Of a stretch of 64,000 bases of DNA, positions 9,460 through 18,521 are shown piece after piece. Position 1 is the first letter of the stretch. The number at the start of each line of letters is the position of its first letter. The DNA is taken from assembly GCA_028688225.1 (NCBI GenBank), contig JAQTYQ010000001.1:1-64000 (forward strand). Reading direction: 5' to 3'. The position numbers and the translations under genes are program-made. The notes under the pieces are model-generated. The model was given only the letters and a program-made list of their open reading frames with translations, searched no databases and had not been told where the DNA came from. This DNA comes from Opitutaceae bacterium. Its GTDB lineage: Bacteria > Verrucomicrobiota > Verrucomicrobiia > Opitutales > Opitutaceae.

Positions 9460-10299
9460 ATGCACGCAATCATCGCCCGAACCCAACTGAGTCCGAACGT
9501 CACCCGCCTGGACGTCGCCGCCCCGCGGATTGCCGAAATCCGCCGGCCCGGCCAGTTCGTCATCGTCCGTCGCACCGAGGGCGCCGAGCGCATCCCGCTG
9601 ACCATCGCCGATGCGAATCCGGACGCCGGCACGCTTGCTCTCGTCATCCAAGCCGTGGGCAAGAGCACGCGGGAGCTGGTGGCGCTGCAGCCGGGCGACG
9701 CCATCCGGGATATTTCCGGGCCACTCGGCGTGCCCACGGAGTTGATTGAAACGGGACGCGCGCTGTGCATCGGCGGAGGGGTGGGAACGGCGGTGGTGCA
9801 CCCGATCGCCCAAGGACTGAAGCGCCACGGAGTCCAGGTCGTCAGCATCATTGGCGGGCGGGCGAAGGAATGGGTGATTTTCGAGTCGGAGCTCCACCGT
9901 CTGGGTGAAGTGCTCGTCTGCACCGACGACGGCAGCTACGGACGCAAGGGATTCGTGACCGACATCGCCCGGGATGTGCTGGCGGCAGGCGGCATCGACA
10001 TTGTTTATGCGGTCGGCCCCGTGCCGATGATGCGTGCCACCGCCAACCTCACCCGGCCGCTGAAGGTGCGCACGATTGTCTCGCTCAATCCGGTGATGGT
10101 TGACGGCACCGGCATGTGCGGCGGCTGTCGGGTCAGTGTCGGCGGCGAGACCCGGTTTGCCTGTGTTGACGGTCCGGAATTCGACGGCCATCAGGTTGAT
10201 TTCGAGCTGCTGGGGGACCGCCTCGGGACCTACCGCGCCTATGAACAGCAATCCCTGACCCGGCACGAGGAAGCCTGCCGGATTGGTCCGCAGCCCTAG
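9460..10299 (+). CDS. NfnA/SudB/PyrK-type FAD/NAD-binding reductase subunit
   Basis: 279 aa. An N-terminal FAD-binding beta barrel (PGQFVIVR and RIPLTIAD), an NAD-binding domain (ALCIGGGVGTAVV) and a C-terminal [2Fe-2S] segment GTGMCGGCRVSV ... FACVDGPEF that provides the cysteines. This is the layout of PyrK-like proteins and of the small subunit of NADH-dependent ferredoxin:NADP oxidoreductase (NfnA) or sulfide dehydrogenase SudB. The large-subunit partner follows 44 nt later, so the pair probably acts as an NfnAB-like transhydrogenase, possibly electron-bifurcating. No pyrD is adjacent, which argues against a pyrimidine role. Confidence 0.85.
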   Translation: MHAIIARTQLSPNVTRLDVAAPRIAEIRRPGQFVIVRRTEGAERIPLTIADANPDAGTLALVIQAVGKSTRELVALQPGDAIRDISGPLGVPTELIETGRALCIGGGVGTAVVHPIAQGLKRHGVQVVSIIGGRAKEWVIFESELHRLGEVLVCTDDGSYGRKGFVTDIARDVLAAGGIDIVYAVGPVPMMRATANLTRPLKVRTIVSLNPVMVDGTGMCGGCRVSVGGETRFACVDGPEFDGHQVDFELLGDRLGTYRAYEQQSLTRHEEACRIGPQP

Positions 10300-10343
10300 A
10301 TCGACCCGGGCCTCTCTCCACTTCAATGCCCTGCGGATCATCG

Positions 10344-11774
10344 ATGACCCCGAAGCTGACCATGAAGGAGCGTCTGGCCATTCCGCGCCAGTCAATGCCC
10401 GAACAGAATGCCACCGACCGCAGCCGCAACTTCGGCGAGGTCAACCTGGGGTTTCCCGAACAGGTGGCGATGCTCGAAGCCCAGCGCTGCCTCCAATGCA
10501 AGGAGGCCAAGTGTGTGCGCGGCTGTCCGGTCCTGGTCGATATCCCCCGGTTCATCCGTTGCATCGCCGAAGGCGACTTTGCCGCCGCCGCCAAAATCCT
10601 GCTCAACGATAATGCGCTGCCCGCCGTGACCGGCCGCGTTTGCCCCCAGGAAACCCAGTGCGAAATCGAATGCGTGCGCGGTGTGAAGAGCGCACCCGTG
10701 GCCATTGGCTATCTCGAGCGCTTTGTCGCCGACTGGGCCCGGCAGGGCGGACGGAATCTCGTGAATCAGGCCGCGCCGCCCAGCGGCCGGAAGGTTGCGA
10801 TCGTCGGCTCCGGTCCGGCCGGGCTGACCGCCGCGGGCGAACTGGTGAAATCGGGCCACGATGTCGCGGTTTACGAAGCGCTGCACCAACCGGGCGGCGT
10901 GCTTGTGTACGGCATCCCCGAGTTTCGCCTGCCGAAGAAAATCGTCGACGAGGAAGTCGGCCGCCTGGTGCAGGCCGGGGTGAAGATTGAATGCAATGCC
11001 GTCATCGGCCGCACCTACACCCTCGGCGAACTGCGCGAGCGGTTTGACGCCATGTTCATCGCCAACGGCGCCGGCCTGCCGGTGTTCATGCAGGTGCCGG
11101 GGGAAAACCTCAAGGGCGTCTATTCCGCCAACGAGTACCTTACCCGGGTCAACTTGATGGCGGCTTACGAGTTTCCCCAAGCCGACACGCCGGTGCTCGT
11201 TGGCCGGCGGGTGGCGGTCGTGGGCGGCGGCAATGTGGCGATGGATGCAGCGCGCACCGGCAAACGGATGGGCGCGGAGGAATCGATGATCATTTATCGC
11301 CGGACCCGTACCGAGATGCCGGCCCGCATCGAGGAAGTGCACCACGCCGAGCAGGAGGGCATCCGGTTTGAATTGCTCACCGCTCCAGTGGAGGTGCTGG
11401 GCAACGATCAGCACTGGGTCACCGGGCTCAAGTGCCAAAGGATGCAACTGGGCGAACCGGACGCATCCGGCCGGCGACGTCCCGTGCCCATCCCCGGCTC
11501 CGAATTCGTGGTGGATTGCGATGTTGTCGTCGTGGCGGTTGGCACGCGGGCGAATCCCCTGCTCACCGCGACCTGCCCCGACCTCGCACTCGACCGGCGC
11601 GGGAACATCCTCGTGGACGCCAGCGGCATGACCAGCCTGCCGGGCGTGTTTGCCGGCGGCGACATCGTGCGTGGAGCCGCCACCGTGATTTTGGCCATGG
11701 GCGACGGCAAGCGCGCCGCCCGTTCCATCGACGCCTATCTGCAAACCGCCCCGGGCGCGCAACGCCAGCCGTAA
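10344..11774 (+). CDS. NfnB/SudA/GltD-like NADPH oxidoreductase with two N-terminal [4Fe-4S] clusters
   Basis: About 476 aa from the ATG at 10344 (an in-frame ATG at 10326 is also possible). The N-terminal ferredoxin-like domain has RCLQCKEAKCVRGCP and VCPQETQCEIEC, ligands of two [4Fe-4S] clusters. It is followed by FAD-binding VAIVGSGPAGLTAA and NADPH-binding VAVVGGGNVAMDAA. This is the glutamate synthase small-subunit/NfnB family. There is no gltB large subunit here, and the partner is the flavoprotein just upstream, so a ferredoxin:NAD(P) transhydrogenase or sulfide dehydrogenase role is more likely than glutamate synthesis. Confidence 0.87.
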   Translation: MTPKLTMKERLAIPRQSMPEQNATDRSRNFGEVNLGFPEQVAMLEAQRCLQCKEAKCVRGCPVLVDIPRFIRCIAEGDFAAAAKILLNDNALPAVTGRVCPQETQCEIECVRGVKSAPVAIGYLERFVADWARQGGRNLVNQAAPPSGRKVAIVGSGPAGLTAAGELVKSGHDVAVYEALHQPGGVLVYGIPEFRLPKKIVDEEVGRLVQAGVKIECNAVIGRTYTLGELRERFDAMFIANGAGLPVFMQVPGENLKGVYSANEYLTRVNLMAAYEFPQADTPVLVGRRVAVVGGGNVAMDAARTGKRMGAEESMIIYRRTRTEMPARIEEVHHAEQEGIRFELLTAPVEVLGNDQHWVTGLKCQRMQLGEPDASGRRRPVPIPGSEFVVDCDVVVVAVGTRANPLLTATCPDLALDRRGNILVDASGMTSLPGVFAGGDIVRGAATVILAMGDGKRAARSIDAYLQTAPGAQRQP

Positions 11775-11837
11775 CAAGAGGCCAGGCGGCCGTTTTTTGC
11801 CTTGGTGCCGGGGTCGGTTCGCGGTTCAACTGCTCTC

Positions 11838-12905
11838 ATGCCGAAATACAACGTTCCCGCCTTTCTCGCCGAGTTGCTCCATGCCCGCTCGCCCTCGGGC
11901 TATGAATTCGAGGCGCAAAAGGTCTTTGACCACCATGTCAAACCCGCCGCCGACAACTACGCGCCGGACGCACTCGGCAACCGCCTCGCCACCCTCAATC
12001 CCGGCGGCGACCCCGTGCTCATGTTCGCCGGACACATGGATGAGCTGGGCCTCATCATCACCTACGTCAACAAGGATGGCTTTCTTTACTTTGACACCAT
12101 CGGCGGCCACGACCGCACCGTCATTTCCGGCCGCCGGGTGGTTATTCAGACCGCCGGCGGCCCGATCAAGGGTGTCACCGGCAAGCGCGCAATCCACCTG
12201 ATGGATGAAGCCGACCGCAAGAAGGTGCCTGAGCTCCACGAGATCTGGATCGACATCGGCGCCCGCTCGAAGAAAGAGGCGCAGGCCCGCGTTTCCATCG
12301 GCGACGTGGCCACGTATGACCATGAATTTGAGCTGATCCACGGCAGCATCGGCGCATCACGGGCCTTCGACAACAAGGTCGGGGCTTACATTGTCGGCGA
12401 GACCCTCATCCGCCTGGCCGCCGCCGGAAAGAAACCGGCCGCGAAGGTTGTGGCCGTGGCCACCGCTCAGGAGGAGATCGGCGTGCGCGGCGCGACCACC
12501 TCCGCCTATGCCGTCAACCCGCATATCGCCGTGGCGGTCGATGTCGGCCACGCGACCGATCATCCCGACTGTGACAACCGCAAATATGGCGAAACCAAGC
12601 TCGGCGGCGGGCCCATCATCTGCCGCGGCCCGAACATCAACCCGAAGATTTACGAACGGCTGGTCCAGGCCGCCAAGAAGCTCAAGATTCCCTACCAGCT
12701 TGAGGCCGATCCGCGACCGACGGGCACCGATGCGCGCGCCATCCAGATGGGCCGCGGCGGCGTGGCCACCGGCCTCGTCAGCGTGCCGCTGCGCTATATG
12801 CACACCCCGAGCGAAGTCGTGGATCTCGAGGACGTGGAGCGGTGCGTGCAGCTCTTTGCCGAGTTTGCGCTCTCGCTCAAGCCGGGCGATTATGCGCACT
12901 GGTAG
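11838..12905 (+). CDS. M42 family metallopeptidase (glutamyl/tetrahedral aminopeptidase)
   Basis: 355 aa from the ATG at 11838. Di-metal aminopeptidase motifs are present in order: AGHMDELG (metal His and Asp), SRAFDNKVG (bridging Asp), TAQEEIGVRG (catalytic Glu pair), AVDVGHATD and the C-terminal MHTPSEVVD. It removes residues from short peptides in the cytoplasm. The family forms large tetrahedral complexes. The gene is monocistronic and faces clpX tail to tail. Its TAG stop lies inside the shared palindromic terminator. Confidence 0.93.
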   Translation: MPKYNVPAFLAELLHARSPSGYEFEAQKVFDHHVKPAADNYAPDALGNRLATLNPGGDPVLMFAGHMDELGLIITYVNKDGFLYFDTIGGHDRTVISGRRVVIQTAGGPIKGVTGKRAIHLMDEADRKKVPELHEIWIDIGARSKKEAQARVSIGDVATYDHEFELIHGSIGASRAFDNKVGAYIVGETLIRLAAAGKKPAAKVVAVATAQEEIGVRGATTSAYAVNPHIAVAVDVGHATDHPDCDNRKYGETKLGGGPIICRGPNINPKIYERLVQAAKKLKIPYQLEADPRPTGTDARAIQMGRGGVATGLVSVPLRYMHTPSEVVDLEDVERCVQLFAEFALSLKPGDYAHW

Positions 12906-12929
12906 GTTTTTCGCGCCGCGAAAAACCTA
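12903..12929. terminator. Bidirectional terminator palindrome containing both flanking stop codons
   Basis: A perfect inverted repeat with 13-bp arms (TAGGTTTTTCGCG and CGCGAAAAACCTA) around a single C. The left end is the TAG stop of the M42 peptidase gene and the right end is the TAG stop of clpX read on the other strand. The T-run in one strand and the A-run in the other suit bidirectional termination. Confidence 0.75.
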
Positions 12930-14213
12930 GGCTGCGTCTTTCTTCTCCGTCCGCGGGATCTTTTTCAGGATCGGCCGCCGGCGGCCCTTGACCACGCTCT
13001 CGTCGATCACGACCTCCAGCACATCCTCGCGCTGGGGCAGGTCGAACATGACCTCCAGCATGAGGTTCTCCATGATGGAACGCAGCGCGCGTGCCCCGGT
13101 CTTGAGTTCGATGGCCTTGAGGGCAATGGCATGCACCGCATCGCGCGTCAGGCGGAGTTGCACCCCGTCCATGGCGAAAAGCTTGGAGTACTGCTTGACC
13201 ATGGCGTTCTTCGTGCGGAGGAGGATGCGGACCAGATCCGCCTCGGTCAGTGGATCCAGCACCGACACGATCGGCAGGCGCCCGACAAACTCGGGAATCA
13301 TGCCGTAGCGGATGAGATCCTCCGGCGCGATCATTCTCATCATCTCCTCCGGCAGGAGATTGTGATCGTCCGGATTGACATGGAAACCGAGCGAGCGCGA
13401 ACCCAGGCGCTTCTTGACGAACTGCTCGAGGCCGACAAAAGCGCCGCCGCAGATGAAGAGGATGTTCGCCGTGTTGACCTGGATGTACTCCTGATTCGGA
13501 TGCTTGCGGCCTCCCTGCGGCGGCACGTTGCACACCGTGCCTTCGAGGATCTTGAGCAATGCCTGCTGCACCCCTTCACCCGATACGTCGCGGGTGATGG
13601 AAACGTTCTCCGTCGTCCGGCGGATCTTGTCGATCTCATCGATGTAAATGATGCCGCACTCGGCCTTTTTCACGTCATAGCTGGCGGCTTGCAGCAGGCG
13701 CAGCACGACGTTTTCCACGTCCTCGCCAACATAGCCGGCCTCGGTCAGCGTCGTGGCGTCGGAAATGGCGAGCGGCACATCGAGGATCCGGGCCAGCGTG
13801 CGCGCCAGCAGCGTCTTGCCCGAGCCCGTGGGGCCGACCAGCAGGATGTTGCTTTTTTCCACCTCCACGTCGGTAAACTCCGGGGCCAGCGCCGCGCCGC
13901 TGCGCTGCGGCTGGCCGGCATCGAACAGCAGGCGCTTGTAGTGATTGTAAACCGCAACCGAGAGGACCTTTTTCGCATGCTCCTGGCCGATGACGTAGTC
14001 GTCGAGGGTCTGCTTGATCTCCGACGGCTTGAGGAGACGGAAGGCAGGGCGATTTTCCACCGCGGGGGTCTTGACCTCGCGATCGATGATCGTCTTGCAC
14101 ACGTTGATGCACGAATCGCAGATATAGACCCCCGGGCCGGCGATGATCTTTTTCACCTCCGCCTGCGATTTGCCGCAGAATGAACACAAGGTCAGGCGCG
14201 AGGATTTGGCCAT
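12927..14213 (-). CDS. clpX: ATP-dependent Clp protease ATP-binding subunit ClpX
   Basis: 428 aa. N-terminal zinc-binding domain with C10, C13, C32 and C35. AAA+ module with Walker A GPTGSGKT, Walker [11 protein letters not shown], the pore loop AGYVGEDVE, and sensor-2 region GARALRS. ClpX unfolds substrates and feeds them into ClpP. It follows clpP by 48 bp on the minus strand, in the conserved tig-clpP-clpX order, so the three are probably cotranscribed with clpX last. Full length for the family. Confidence 0.98.
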   Translation of the reverse strand: MAKSSRLTLCSFCGKSQAEVKKIIAGPGVYICDSCINVCKTIIDREVKTPAVENRPAFRLLKPSEIKQTLDDYVIGQEHAKKVLSVAVYNHYKRLLFDAGQPQRSGAALAPEFTDVEVEKSNILLVGPTGSGKTLLARTLARILDVPLAISDATTLTEAGYVGEDVENVVLRLLQAASYDVKKAECGIIYIDEIDKIRRTTENVSITRDVSGEGVQQALLKILEGTVCNVPPQGGRKHPNQEYIQVNTANILFICGGAFVGLEQFVKKRLGSRSLGFHVNPDDHNLLPEEMMRMIAPEDLIRYGMIPEFVGRLPIVSVLDPLTEADLVRILLRTKNAMVKQYSKLFAMDGVQLRLTRDAVHAIALKAIELKTGARALRSIMENLMLEVMFDLPQREDVLEVVIDESVVKGRRRPILKKIPRTEKKDAA

Positions 14214-14261
14214 GGGGATGCGGCAGGGGGTTGGGCGCGCGTGGGATCGGCGGCGGAGGGT

Positions 14262-14882
14262 TCAGGCGGCGGGGTTTTCGACGAGGGTCTGCACCTCGCG
14301 GGTCGAGGCGACCACGTGGTCGACGATGCCGTAAACCTTGGCCTCCTCTGCGCTCATGTAGTAATCGCGGTCGGAATCCTTGTCGATCTGCTCGGGCGTC
14401 TTGCCCGTGTGCCGGGCCAGCGACTCATTCAGGGTGCGGCGCCAGCGCAGGATTTCACGCGCGGCGATGGCGATGTCGGCCGCCTGCCCGCCCGCTCCGC
14501 CCGTGGGCTGGTGGATCATCACGCGGCTGTTGGGCAGGGCGAAACGTTTGCCCTTCTTTCCGGCGGCAAGGAGCACCGTGGACATGCTGGCGGCCTGGCC
14601 GATGCAATAGGTCACGACATCGCACTGGAGGAAGTTCATCGTATCGTAGATCGCCATTCCGCCCGTCACCACGCCGCCCGGCGAATTGATGTAAAGATAG
14701 ATGTCCTTTTTCGCATCCTCCATCTGGAGGAAGAGCATTTGGGCGATCACCAGGTTGGCGACGCCGTCGTCGATGGGGGTGCCGATGAAGATGATGCGGT
14801 CCTTCAGCAAGCGGGAATAGATGTCCATGCTCCGCTCGCTGCGGCCGGTGTTTTCGATGACAAATGGAACGTAGTAACTCAC
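14262..14882 (-). CDS. clpP: ATP-dependent Clp protease proteolytic subunit ClpP
   Basis: 206 aa. The serine-protease triad is visible: S99 in GQAASMST, H124 in MIHQP and D173 in DRDYYMS. It forms the tetradecameric peptidase barrel that works with ClpX. The hydrophobic N-terminal loop and the [10 protein letters not shown] oxyanion segment are conserved. It lies 16 bp after tig and 48 bp before clpX. Only one clpP copy is in the window. Confidence 0.98.
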   Translation of the reverse strand: MSYYVPFVIENTGRSERSMDIYSRLLKDRIIFIGTPIDDGVANLVIAQMLFLQMEDAKKDIYLYINSPGGVVTGGMAIYDTMNFLQCDVVTYCIGQAASMSTVLLAAGKKGKRFALPNSRVMIHQPTGGAGGQAADIAIAAREILRWRRTLNESLARHTGKTPEQIDKDSDRDYYMSAEEAKVYGIVDHVVASTREVQTLVENPAA

Positions 14883-14898
14883 GTGGTTTTGGGATCGC

Positions 14899-16221
14899 TC
14901 AAGCCTTGGGCGCCGCCGTCGTGACGCTAGCCTTGCTCACGAGGAAATCAAGTGCCTTGTCGTAGACGATGCCCTGTTGCAGCAGGCGCAGCCGCTCGCG
15001 GCTCTGCGCCAGTTCCCGGGCCAGTTTCTCGGGGCGCTGGTTGGTGCGCATCGCCTCGCGCATGATGACGTTGTCCAGATCGCGCTCGCTGGCCTGGATC
15101 TTTTCCTTCTCGGCGATTTTCGCCAGCAGCAGCTGCACTTTCACGCGTCCCGCCGCGGCCCGACGGGCGTTCTCGAAAAGCTCTTTCTTGTTCTTCTCAA
15201 ACTCCGCCTCCGGCACGCCGCGGCGCAGGTTGTCTTCCATGAAACGGCGCAGCACATCCTGCGTTTCCGCGGCGATGAGGCTTTCCGGCAGGGGAAATTC
15301 GACCTTGGCCGCCAGCGCCTCACTCACCTGCTGGCGCTGGGCGCGGCGGTTTTCATATTCCTTGCGCAATTTGAGATTCTGGCGGACCTGCTCCTTGAGC
15401 GCCGCCAGGGTTTCCACCTGATGGGTCTTGAAAAACTCCGCATCCAACGCCGGCAGCACGCGTTCGCGCACCTCCTGCACTTCGATGGCATAAACCGCGG
15501 TTTTGCCGGCCAGTCGGGGTGCGGCGGCAAAATCAGCCGGAAAGGTGATGGAGACTTCCTTTTTATCGCCCGCCTTGAGACCGGTCAGTTGCCGGCCCAG
15601 CCCTGGGAGCAGCCCCTCCTGTTCGCCTTCCACCTCTTCCCAAGTCTGGGGGACTTTTCCATAGACTTGCTGCTCGGGCACCAGCTCGGTGATCGGCTTG
15701 CCTTCAAGCGTGCCGGTGTAGGCCAGCTTGACGTAGTCGCCCTTCTGGGCGGGACGCCCGGCCACGCGGAAGTCGGCGCGCTCCTGGCGGAGGCTTTCGA
15801 TGACGGCATCGATTTCGGCATCGGCCGCCTCCACGGGCTGCACCTGGCTGGGCAAACCGAGATAAGCGGGCAGCTCGAACTGCGGCTGCACATCGAGGGT
15901 GAACGTGATGGCTGCGGACAGTCCGGATTCGATTTTGCCTTCCTCGATCTGGACGACGCTGACCACTTCCAGCTTCGTCTTTTCCAGGCCCCCGCGGTAG
16001 GCTTTGCCCACGGCCTTGCTCTTGAGTTCTTCCTGCACCTCCTTGCCAAAGCGCTTGGCAATGAGATCAGTCGGTGCCCTGCCTGGCCGGAAACCCGGCA
16101 GGCGGGCGACCTTGGCGATTTCGCCGACCACCGCCCGGTACTCACTCTCAACCTCGCCTTTATCGAGGGAAACAACGAGGGTCTTGCGGGTCTCGGAAAT
16201 GTCTTTGAGTTCGATGTTCAC
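14899..16221 (-). CDS. tig: Trigger factor
   Basis: 440 aa ribosome-associated chaperone and peptidyl-prolyl isomerase. The N-terminal ribosome-binding signature GFRPGRAP is at residues 43-50. A central FKBP-like domain starts near residue 155 ([15 protein letters not shown]). The long helical C-terminal chaperone arms follow. It is the first gene of the tig-clpP-clpX operon, linking nascent-chain folding with proteolysis. The promoter should lie in the short region shared with the divergent tsaB. Confidence 0.96.
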   Translation of the reverse strand: MNIELKDISETRKTLVVSLDKGEVESEYRAVVGEIAKVARLPGFRPGRAPTDLIAKRFGKEVQEELKSKAVGKAYRGGLEKTKLEVVSVVQIEEGKIESGLSAAITFTLDVQPQFELPAYLGLPSQVQPVEAADAEIDAVIESLRQERADFRVAGRPAQKGDYVKLAYTGTLEGKPITELVPEQQVYGKVPQTWEEVEGEQEGLLPGLGRQLTGLKAGDKKEVSITFPADFAAAPRLAGKTAVYAIEVQEVRERVLPALDAEFFKTHQVETLAALKEQVRQNLKLRKEYENRRAQRQQVSEALAAKVEFPLPESLIAAETQDVLRRFMEDNLRRGVPEAEFEKNKKELFENARRAAAGRVKVQLLLAKIAEKEKIQASERDLDNVIMREAMRTNQRPEKLARELAQSRERLRLLQQGIVYDKALDFLVSKASVTTAAPKA

Positions 16222-16323
16222 TGCAATCTGGGAAGAAAGGGTGGAGACAAACGGAATTGGTCACGCTACGGGACGCCCGCGGCGTCGGTCAATGCCGGAT
16301 TCACGTTTAGCCTCATCTTGGTG

Positions 16324-16353
16324 CTTTGGCCGGCACACGTGAGCCGGCCAAAG
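16324..16353. other. Perfect hairpin in the tig/tsaB divergent region
   Basis: 11-bp arms CTTTGGCCGGC and GCCGGCCAAAG with an 8-nt spacer. There is no T-run on either side, so it is not a classical terminator. It lies about 40 bp before tsaB and 100 bp upstream of tig, so it may be an operator or an mRNA leader hairpin. The role is unknown. Confidence 0.5.
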
Positions 16354-16392
16354 TCTTGCCCCGGGGAAGTTACTCCGCATGCTCCCGGATTT

Positions 16393-17088
16393 ATGCCCGG
16401 CCTGTCCTCGCTTGTCGCCTTGCATCACGCGGTGCTGCTCATCGATTCTGCATCGGCGCGTGTGCAGGCGGGTTTATGGCGGCCTACCGGACCGGCGGTC
16501 TGGCGTCAATCGGAGCAGGAGCCAAGTGTCGCCATCTTTGAATGCGTTGATGCCTTGCTGACCGAAACCGGGACCGGCATGCACGCCATCGGCGCCTTCG
16601 TTTTCTGCGAAGGCCCCGGCTCAATTCTTGGAATTCGCACGGCGGCAATGGCCTTGCGCACCTGGCAGGCACTGGCGCAGCAGGCGCCGCCGGCATACGC
16701 CTACCGCAGCCTCGAATTGGCGGCCTGCGCGTTGCGTGGAGACGGGACCCGGCTCCCGTTTGCCGTCATTGCGGACGCACGCCGCAACGCCTGGCATTGG
16801 GTGGAGGTTGGGATGGATGGAACCGTCCGTCCGCTGCAGCGCGTACCCTCCTCCACCCTGACTGATTTCGCCGGCGATCTTTTCATGCCGGCCGGTTTCC
16901 GCGTCTGGACTCCCCTGCCGCGGATGGTCCGCGAGGCATCCTACTCGCTTCCCTCACTGTGGCGTCGCCATGGGGAAACCGATTTGCTGCATTCCGCCCC
17001 GGCACCGGATGCTTTTCTCCACGAGGATTCCAGCTACGCCTCCTGGACGCCGCAGATTCACCGCGCACCCAGCCAAGCGACAACTTGA
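16393..17088 (+). CDS. tsaB: tRNA threonylcarbamoyladenosine biosynthesis protein TsaB
   Basis: 231 aa from the ATG at 16393. The much longer upstream open frame is antisense to tig and is not coding. The HSP70/actin-like fold of the TsaB/YeaZ family is indicated by LLIDSASARVQAGL at the N-terminus and the signature CEGPGSILGIRTA near residue 78. TsaB partners TsaD and TsaE in making t6A37 of ANN-decoding tRNAs. It is a somewhat divergent member. The next gene alr starts 3 nt later. Confidence 0.85.
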   Translation: MPGLSSLVALHHAVLLIDSASARVQAGLWRPTGPAVWRQSEQEPSVAIFECVDALLTETGTGMHAIGAFVFCEGPGSILGIRTAAMALRTWQALAQQAPPAYAYRSLELAACALRGDGTRLPFAVIADARRNAWHWVEVGMDGTVRPLQRVPSSTLTDFAGDLFMPAGFRVWTPLPRMVREASYSLPSLWRRHGETDLLHSAPAPDAFLHEDSSYASWTPQIHRAPSQATT

Positions 17089-17091
17089 TTC

Positions 17092-18240
17092 ATGCAGACG
17101 GTTCCACAGCTTCCACTTCGTTGTTGGGCCGAAATCGACCTGGCCGCGCTTGAGCGCAACCTGAAGCTCATCCGCGCCTCGCTGCCCTCCCACATCAAAT
17201 ATGTTGCCGTCGTGAAGGCCGATGCCTACGGCCACGGCCTGTACCAAACCGTGGCGCGGCTCATGCACGCTGGTGCCGACCTCTTTGCCGTGGCCAATGT
17301 GACCGAGGCAATGGCCATTCGCGAACTTGGCCCCGGCTGGCCCGTGCTGGTGTTGAGCCCGTTGTTGCCCGAGGAGGATAAGTACCTTGGCGAATATGAC
17401 ATTACCGCGGCGGTTTCCACCGCCGACGAAGTCGACCGCTTCGAAGCCGCGGGGCGCGTGACCGGCAAGACCATCGCCGTGCACCTCAAGATCGATACGG
17501 GTATGGGACGGGTCGGAGTCTGGCATGAGCAGGCCGGGGAGCTTTACGCGCACATGCGCTCCGCGCCTCATGTTCGTCTCGACGGAGCCTTCACCCATTT
17601 CTCGAGCGCTGACGAGGATCCGGCCTTTACGGATGAGCAGCGCCGCCGGTTCCTCGCAGCGCTCCGTCGCTGTCCGGGCCTCGACTTCAACCGTCTGCTT
17701 ATCCATGCCGACAACAGCGCCGGCCTCGAGACCGCCCACGGTGAGCAGCCTTTCAATGCCGTGCGGGTTGGTCTGCTCCAATTCGGCATTCTGCCGCACC
17801 CCAACTCCATGCTGGCCCGCGTACATACCGAGCCCGTGTTCAGTTTCCACACCCGGGTGGGGATGGTGAAGCGGCTGCCGTCCGGAACCGGCATCAGCTA
17901 TGGACGCACTTGCTCGCTCAAACGAGACTCCGCGGTTGCCATCCTCTGTGCCGGTTACGGCGACGGCATCGCCCGGGCGTGCAGCAACCGGTCCCATGTG
18001 CTTATTCACGGCCAGCGCTGCCCGGTACTCGGCCGCGTCACCATGGATCAGACCATCGTCGATGTGACCGATGTTTCCGGTGTGAAATGTGGTGATGAGG
18101 CCGTGCTTGTCGGTCGCCAGCAAGGAGCCGAAATCAGCATTGCTGAATTCAGCGCCCGGTCGGACTCGATCCCTTGGGAGACGCTCTGTTCCGTCACCAA
18201 GCGGGTGCCGCGAATCTACAAAACCTCGCTGGGCCTCTGA
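17092..18240 (+). CDS. alr: Alanine racemase
   Basis: 382 aa PLP enzyme of fold III that supplies D-alanine for peptidoglycan. The PLP lysine is K42 in VVKADAYGHG. The C-terminal domain has GISYGRTC, containing the likely catalytic Tyr, and VTMDQTIVDVT near the substrate entrance. Full length. It starts 3 nt after tsaB and is probably cotranscribed with it. Confidence 0.97.
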   Translation: MQTVPQLPLRCWAEIDLAALERNLKLIRASLPSHIKYVAVVKADAYGHGLYQTVARLMHAGADLFAVANVTEAMAIRELGPGWPVLVLSPLLPEEDKYLGEYDITAAVSTADEVDRFEAAGRVTGKTIAVHLKIDTGMGRVGVWHEQAGELYAHMRSAPHVRLDGAFTHFSSADEDPAFTDEQRRRFLAALRRCPGLDFNRLLIHADNSAGLETAHGEQPFNAVRVGLLQFGILPHPNSMLARVHTEPVFSFHTRVGMVKRLPSGTGISYGRTCSLKRDSAVAILCAGYGDGIARACSNRSHVLIHGQRCPVLGRVTMDQTIVDVTDVSGVKCGDEAVLVGRQQGAEISIAEFSARSDSIPWETLCSVTKRVPRIYKTSLGL

Positions 18241-18521
18241 GGGTCAGGTCCCCGGCATGCCGCTGCAGGGTCCCCAAGACCTCCCGGTAAACATCAAGGG
18301 ATGAAAGCCGGAAAGCTCCGACCCGGTTTGTTACCGCTGACCGGCATTGGCGATACCAGCAGAAATCCAATTGAATATTAGCAGGCCGAAATTTTGGCCC
18401 GGAGTAAGGCCCTCTCGCCCGGTGATGATCAGGAGTCTGCTGATTCTTAATCTGTTGATCATCTGGGGGTATGCTATGTTTAAAACCACCGTAAAATAGG
18501 TATTTCCACCCATTTTCATTT

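Noticed and set aside
10344..11774. Glutamate synthase small subunit (gltD).
   Set aside because: No gltB-type large subunit is adjacent, and the upstream partner is an FAD/NAD flavoprotein with a [2Fe-2S] site; NfnB/SudA is a better reading.
14977..16392. Long in-frame extension upstream of tsaB.
   Set aside because: It lies antisense to tig and only the part from 16393 matches TsaB, so the start was placed at 16393.
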